This document shows positions 7,090-9,828 of a DNA stretch of 9,828 nt, one piece after another; the stretch's first letter is position 1, and every line of letters begins with the position of its first letter. A program made the translations under genes and the position numbers. The stretch is from CAYYJS01 sp964472315 (GTDB lineage Bacteria; Verrucomicrobiota; Kiritimatiellia; UBA8416): the NCBI GenBank assembly GCA_964472315.1, contig CAYYJS010000082.1, positions 1 to 9,828 on the forward strand. The letters run 5' to 3'. Under the pieces are notes generated by a model, which saw only the letters and a program-made list of their open reading frames with translations, made no database searches and was not told the origin of the DNA.

Positions 7090-7673
7090 GGAGGGCGTGC
7101 AGGTACGGGTGGTGCGCGGTGCTGTCGCTCGCGCTCATACTGACGTTCCGGGCGCCGGGCCATGCCGACTGGGAGATGGACCACGCGGACTACGAGGAGC
7201 CCGCCGGCGCCAGCTTTGCGTTTCTGCTCAATCCGGCGGACGACATCTACGGGATCAGTGTCGGCAGCGGTGTCTGGTTGAGGGGCACGCCGGTGTTCGG
7301 CGACTACTTCATCCGGCTGTACCATAGCGGGATCGAGGATACGGTCTATTCCGGCATCGGGATGACGTTCCGACTGATGCCGCACTGGCGGCTGGCGCCC
7401 TTCATCGGCGTCGGCGGGAGTTACGACTACAGCTTGTCGAACCCCGGCGAGACCAACACCGTCGGTTCGGCGGGCGTGGGCGTGGGCACGATGGCGGAGC
7501 CGATCGACCGCGGCGACTCGTTCTGGGCGGGGCATGTCGAGTCCGGTGTGCGTCTCTGGCTGGCCAACCGTGTCGGTCTGCTGGAAGTGTTCGGGCGCTT
7601 CACATGGACGTCATTCGAGGAAGACGACCGCGATTTCTGGTTGATGGGGATCGGCACGGGCATGGGGTTTTGA
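7086..7673 (+). CDS. Small outer-membrane beta-barrel-like protein
   Basis: The gene encodes a 195-residue protein of unrecognised family. Residues 1-27 form a signal peptide: basic MRR start, hydrophobic core AVLSLALIL, and likely cleavage after GHA. The mature part is rich in glycine, aromatic residues and alternating hydrophobic/polar stretches (for example VEVF- and VGVG-like strands) and ends in GMGF. A C-terminal phenylalanine is the classic recognition signal for barrel insertion into the outer membrane. Size suggests eight strands, as in OmpA- or OmpW-like barrels. The ATG lies in an ATGA overlap with rhaB, and GGAG at 7071-7074 could assist initiation. Coupling to sugar catabolism suggests uptake or sensing of oligosaccharides, but an eight-stranded barrel would have a narrow or closed pore, so this is only inference. 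Function is unknown. Confidence 0.7.
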   Translation: MRRACRYGWCAVLSLALILTFRAPGHADWEMDHADYEEPAGASFAFLLNPADDIYGISVGSGVWLRGTPVFGDYFIRLYHSGIEDTVYSGIGMTFRLMPHWRLAPFIGVGGSYDYSLSNPGETNTVGSAGVGVGTMAEPIDRGDSFWAGHVESGVRLWLANRVGLLEVFGRFTWTSFEEDDRDFWLMGIGTGMGF

Positions 7674-7678
7674 GGCGC

Positions 7679-7701
7679 GCCGGCTTGGATGCGAGGCCGG
7701 C
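7679..7701. other. Weak inverted repeat between barrel gene and kinase
   Basis: GCCGGC at 7679-7684 and again at 7696-7701 (self-complementary units) could pair across an 11-base loop right after the barrel gene's stop. There is no following T run, so it does not look like an intrinsic terminator. It might slow exonucleases or partly attenuate read-through into the histidine kinase gene. Confidence 0.2.
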
Positions 7702-7722
7702 ACAGGGGAAAGAGGGGCGGCA

Positions 7723-9324
7723 ATGACGCGCGCGTTGATCGGGGACGAGCTGGAGATTCTGGCGCAGGCTGTCACGGCGAGCACCGTGGATTCGGTTTTC
7801 TGCAAGGACACGGACTACCGCTACACGTATGTGAACCCTCACATGGAGGCGTTGCTCGGGCGGACGTCGGAGGGGCTGCTCGGCCGGCGCCCGGAAGACG
7901 TGTTCGGTCCCGAGGATGCCGCGATCGTTCGAAGTCTGGATGAGCGTTGTTTTGCCGGCGAGCCGGTTGACGAGACCCGGGTCATCACGGTCGATGGTCG
8001 GGCGCATACGTTCCACACGGTTCAGACGCCGGTGCGCGATGGGCAGATGCGGGTCATCGGCGAATGCGGGTTCGTGCGGGACGTTACCGCGCTGCTGGAT
8101 GCCAGACAGGCGCTGATGGACTCGCGCGACATGCTGGCCACGGCCGAATCGGTGGCGCACATCGGGAGCTGGCGCTGGGATATGGCGACCGGCGGGATCA
8201 CCTGGTCGGACGAGATGAAGCGTATCTGCGGCATCGATCCCGCCGACTTCGGCGACGACGCCATGGCGGTCATCGGCGCGTGCGTGCACCCCGAGGACCG
8301 TGTCGTGGTCGAACGCGCCATGCGGCGTGCGCTGACGGTGGCGCAGGCGTTGCCGATCGAGTATCGCGTGGTCCATCCGGATGGCCGCATCCGCATGATC
8401 CGGGCGGAGGGCCGTGTGATGCGCGATGCGAAGGATGCGCCGGTCGCGCTCGTGGGTTGCGCCCATGACATCACCGATCGGTTCGCATCGGAGCGCGCGC
8501 TCGATCAGGCGCGGACGAAACTCGTACAGGCCGAACGGTTTGCCGCCATCGGGCGGGTTGCGACGGGCGTGTCGCACGAACTGCGCGAGCCGCTGTCGGC
8601 GATTTCACGGTTGTCCGAGACGATCGAGTATGCCGCCGCGGCCTGTGGCGCGTGCGCGGAAGTCTGTCGCGAAGCCTCGCAGGTGGTTCGTGCGCATGCC
8701 GATGCCTGCCTGCTGTTCCTCGAGGATTTCCAAGGTGAAGTGCGTCGCGGTGCCGGCGACACCGTCCTTGTGAACCTGTGTCGGGCCGTCGAGGGCGCGT
8801 TGGCCGCGCGCGCCGCCGATCCGCGTCTGTCGGAACGGCGGTGCGTGCGTGGGGATGGGAACGTGACGCTGGAGGACTTGACGGCGATGCGGATGGACGC
8901 GCGGGCATATGCCGGCGCGTCACGCGGGAGCGATCCCGAGATGTTCGTGCGCGGAACCGCGGGCCAGTTGGAGCGGGTGCTCGCGCACCTGATCGGGAAT
9001 GCCCTGGATGCGACGAAGCCCGGCGATGCGATCGTTGTCGGCTGCCGCCGCGACGGCGACGGCGCCGTGCTGTGTGTCGCCGACAACGGCGAGGGGATCG
9101 CGGCGGAGCGGATCCGGTACATATTCGAGCCCTTCTACTCGACGCGCGCGTCGAGCAGTGAAGGCATCGGGCTCTGGTCCAGCCGTCGCATCATCGAAGG
9201 CATGGGTGGCCTGATTGCCTGTCAGAGCGAGGTTGGCGTCGGGACGATCATGCGCATCTGGCTCCCGGTCGCGCGTCCGGAATCGCGGCGCGAGGCGGTC
9301 CCGGCGGCGCCCGCGGGAGCGTAA
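7723..9324 (+). CDS. Cytoplasmic PAS-PAS sensor histidine kinase
   Basis: This 533-residue protein has no membrane segment and should sense an internal signal. Two PAS domains are visible, at about residues 15-130 (ending GFVRDVTALLDAR) and 137-262 (GSWRWD to GCAHDITDRF). The dimerisation helix follows with the H box VSHELREPLSAI, where H285 is the phosphoacceptor. The HATPase domain shows the N box LIGNALDAT (N426), G1 VADNGEGI (D454), F box IFEPFYST (468-474) and G2 EGIGL (480-484). The H-box glutamate E289 replaces the usual Asn or Thr. Residues 308-315 hold a CxxCxxxC cluster, and the stretch of about 370-405 looks like an insertion before the ATPase domain. The start has GAGGGG at 7712-7717. 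It lies 49 bp after the barrel gene, possibly in the same operon. No response regulator is encoded in the window, so its partner is unknown. Confidence 0.88.
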   Translation: MTRALIGDELEILAQAVTASTVDSVFCKDTDYRYTYVNPHMEALLGRTSEGLLGRRPEDVFGPEDAAIVRSLDERCFAGEPVDETRVITVDGRAHTFHTVQTPVRDGQMRVIGECGFVRDVTALLDARQALMDSRDMLATAESVAHIGSWRWDMATGGITWSDEMKRICGIDPADFGDDAMAVIGACVHPEDRVVVERAMRRALTVAQALPIEYRVVHPDGRIRMIRAEGRVMRDAKDAPVALVGCAHDITDRFASERALDQARTKLVQAERFAAIGRVATGVSHELREPLSAISRLSETIEYAAAACGACAEVCREASQVVRAHADACLLFLEDFQGEVRRGAGDTVLVNLCRAVEGALAARAADPRLSERRCVRGDGNVTLEDLTAMRMDARAYAGASRGSDPEMFVRGTAGQLERVLAHLIGNALDATKPGDAIVVGCRRDGDGAVLCVADNGEGIAAERIRYIFEPFYSTRASSSEGIGLWSSRRIIEGMGGLIACQSEVGVGTIMRIWLPVARPESRREAVPAAPAGA

Positions 9325-9399
9325 GGACGCGGGCCTGTCTCTCTGCCTTTCGCCGTGAGACAGCGGGCGCACAGCGCCACGCTGTACTGCGACTGCCAG

Positions 9400-9432
9400 T
9401 TTCTGGTTTCTGGTTTCGGGCTTCGGGCTTCG
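9400..9432. repeat. Heptanucleotide tandem repeat, TTTCKGG-like
   Basis: Units read TTTCTGG, TTTCTGG, TTTCGGG, CTTCGGG and a partial CTTCG, giving about 4.7 copies of a 7-bp period. On the minus strand they read as a repeated CCAGAAA/CCCGAAG motif. From memory, low-complexity tracts of this type that translate as PETRNQKPE-like peptides occur in PVC-group genomes; this was not checked. Slippage could change copy number. Confidence 0.75.
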
Positions 9433-9444
9433 ACCACCGGGGGA

Positions 9445-9591
9445 TGGCGAATTCGGCGGAAATGCGGGTGACCATAGCACCCCATCTGCCGACCTTTCGG
9501 AGGGTTCGCGGACACAAGTCCAGCTCACCCTCCGAAATGCCGACATCTGGGGCACTCTGATCACCCGTATTTCCTCAATCCGAATTCGCCA
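9445..9591. mobile_element. Long imperfect palindrome, MITE-like element
   Basis: The two halves of this roughly 147-bp block are near reverse complements about a common centre at 9516-9518. Perfect or near-perfect arms are TGGCGAATTCGG (9445-9456) with 9580-9591, a 14-base arm at 9458-9471 with 9561-9574 (one mismatch), TTTCGGAGGGT (9495-9505) with ACCCTCCGAAA (9527-9537), and GGAC/GTCC around the loop ACAA (9514-9517). Weaker matches join these. A single strand would fold into one long hairpin. It encodes nothing. Size, symmetry and lack of coding capacity fit a miniature inverted-repeat transposable element or a palindromic interspersed repeat. No clear target-site duplication was seen, and no transposase is in the window. 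Confidence 0.6.
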
Positions 9592-9602
9592 CCCAGTTGC
9601 CC

Positions 9603-9632
9603 CCGTGCGTGGCCTGGGAAGGCCACGCACGG
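9603..9632. terminator. Perfect 13-bp hairpin, possible terminator
   Basis: CCGTGCGTGGCCT (9603-9615) and AGGCCACGCACGG (9620-9632) pair perfectly around the tetraloop GGGA. The stem is followed by TTTCCCC, a weak pyrimidine tract on the plus strand. It could terminate transcription of the histidine kinase operon, although it is about 280 bases beyond the stop. It could equally be another interspersed palindrome, since it lies next to other repeats. Confidence 0.4.
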
Positions 9633-9664
9633 TTTCCCCATTCCGACGGGAGTAGGCACGGATC

Positions 9665-9720
9665 TCCGAGACGTGCCCCGGCCGACGGCCGGCCGCGCTT
9701 CGCGCGGCGTGCGCCTCGGA
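9665..9720. repeat. Nested GC-rich inverted repeats
   Basis: TCCGAG (9665-9670) pairs with CTCGGA (9715-9720), enclosing a tight stem GCCGCGC (9692-9698) with GCGCGGC (9702-9708) around loop TTC. A competing stem, GGCACG (9655-9660) with CGTGCC (9672-9677), overlaps the left side. The block may be a structured repeat or decayed element; no function can be assigned. Confidence 0.45.
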
Positions 9721-9723
9721 ATG

Positions 9724-9757
9724 TCCAATATCCAACACTCAAGTCCAATGTCCATCG
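9724..9757. repeat. Degenerate heptamer tract, TCCAAYR-like
   Basis: Successive units read TCCAATA, TCCAACA, CTCAAG, TCCAATG and TCCATCG, giving a second roughly 7-bp periodic tract in the same intergenic region. The last unit runs directly into the 23-bp tandem array. The family resembles low-complexity CCAACATT-type tracts remembered from PVC-group genomes, a resemblance not checked here. Confidence 0.5.
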
Positions 9758-9820
9758 CCTGAACGTTGGGCGTTCCATCGCCTGAACGTTGGGCGTTCCA
9801 TCGCCTGAACGTTGGGCGTT
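9752..9820. repeat. Three perfect tandem copies of a 23-bp repeat
   Basis: Identical units start at 9752, 9775 and 9798; each begins CCATCGCC and ends GGGCGTT. Within each unit GAACG and CGTTC (the last base supplied by the next unit or flank) form a small hairpin around TTGGG. There is no spacer between copies, so this is a minisatellite and not a CRISPR array. The window ends eight bases after the third copy, with CCTTGTTG, so the array may be complete or may continue in degenerate form. Confidence 0.9.
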
Positions 9821-9828
9821 CCTTGTTG

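Larger units (their letters stand above)
9325..9828. other. Repeat-rich intergenic region without a gene
   Basis: This 504-base stretch after the histidine kinase holds no credible coding sequence; the short frames crossing it translate to repetitive Arg/Pro/Ser-rich peptides. It is instead a patchwork of structural DNA: a 7-bp inverted repeat (9335-9341 with 9357-9363), a heptamer tandem repeat, a large imperfect palindrome, a perfect hairpin, GC-rich stems, a second heptamer-like tract and a 23-bp tandem array at the window edge. Such a pile-up fits an insertion-tolerant site between transcription units. The individual elements are listed separately. Confidence 0.7.

Noticed and set aside
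9335..9363. Terminator made of CTGTCTC and GAGACAG just after the kinase stop
   Set aside because: The 7-bp stem has a 15-base loop and is followed by CGGGCGC and not a T run, so it does not meet the pattern of an intrinsic terminator.
9752..9820. Possible CRISPR array
   Set aside because: The 23-bp units abut with no spacers, and no cas genes are present; it is a simple tandem repeat.
9752..9828. Integron attC-like core site, because GTTGGGC fits GTTRRRY
   Set aside because: A seven-base degenerate match in a 23-bp tandem array lacks the paired L and R boxes and the 57-141 bp layout of attC sites, and no integrase is visible. The toxin-antitoxin pair is too distant to count as a cassette.

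Overview
This is a GC-rich (visibly well above 60%) bacterial chromosome fragment. The gene set combines a GH28-type pectinase-like protein, L-rhamnulose kinase and a class II sugar-phosphate aldolase. The intergenic DNA is full of short palindromic and heptameric repeats. Together these suggest a polysaccharide-degrading member of the PVC group, such as Kiritimatiellota, Lentisphaerota, Verrucomicrobiota or Planctomycetota. That assignment rests on remembered resemblance and is inference. An outer-membrane-type beta-barrel protein implies a diderm cell. No rRNA, tRNA, CRISPR array or phage gene was recognised.

Layout. Positions 1-216 hold no recognised gene but contain a strong G-quadruplex motif. 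Positions 217-995 (minus strand) hold a HepT/MntA-type toxin-antitoxin pair with a 4-bp overlap. The gap to 1177 carries a short palindrome that looks like an interspersed repeat. A secreted or exported alpha/beta hydrolase starts at 1178 but is cut off at about 1663, exactly where the stop codon of the convergent GH28-like gene (minus strand, 3200-1665) lies. The divergent GH28/MATE intergenic region (3201-3375) contains a perfect 16-bp palindrome and a candidate promoter. A MATE-family exporter follows at 3376-4824.

The core is a tight plus-strand block: class II aldolase (4904-5584), rhamnulokinase RhaB (5581-7089) and a small signal-peptide-bearing beta-barrel-like protein (7086-7673), each pair joined by an ATGA overlap. 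A cytoplasmic two-PAS histidine kinase (7723-9324) follows after 49 bp. The kinase and aldolase give the two last steps of L-rhamnose catabolism, from L-rhamnulose through L-rhamnulose-1-phosphate to dihydroxyacetone phosphate and L-lactaldehyde. L-fuculose is the alternative substrate. The pectinase-like protein could help release rhamnose from rhamnogalacturonan-type glycans. No isomerase is in the window.

Positions 9325-9828 contain no credible gene but are densely structured. In order they hold a heptanucleotide tandem repeat, a roughly 147-bp imperfect palindrome that looks like a MITE, a perfect 13-bp hairpin, GC-rich hairpins, a second heptameric tract, and three perfect tandem copies of a 23-bp unit running up to the window edge. 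No clear new biological system was found. The most unusual items are this repeat cluster, the truncated hydrolase junction, the coupling of a sugar kinase to a barrel protein and sensor kinase, and the GH28-like protein that lacks part of its usual active site.
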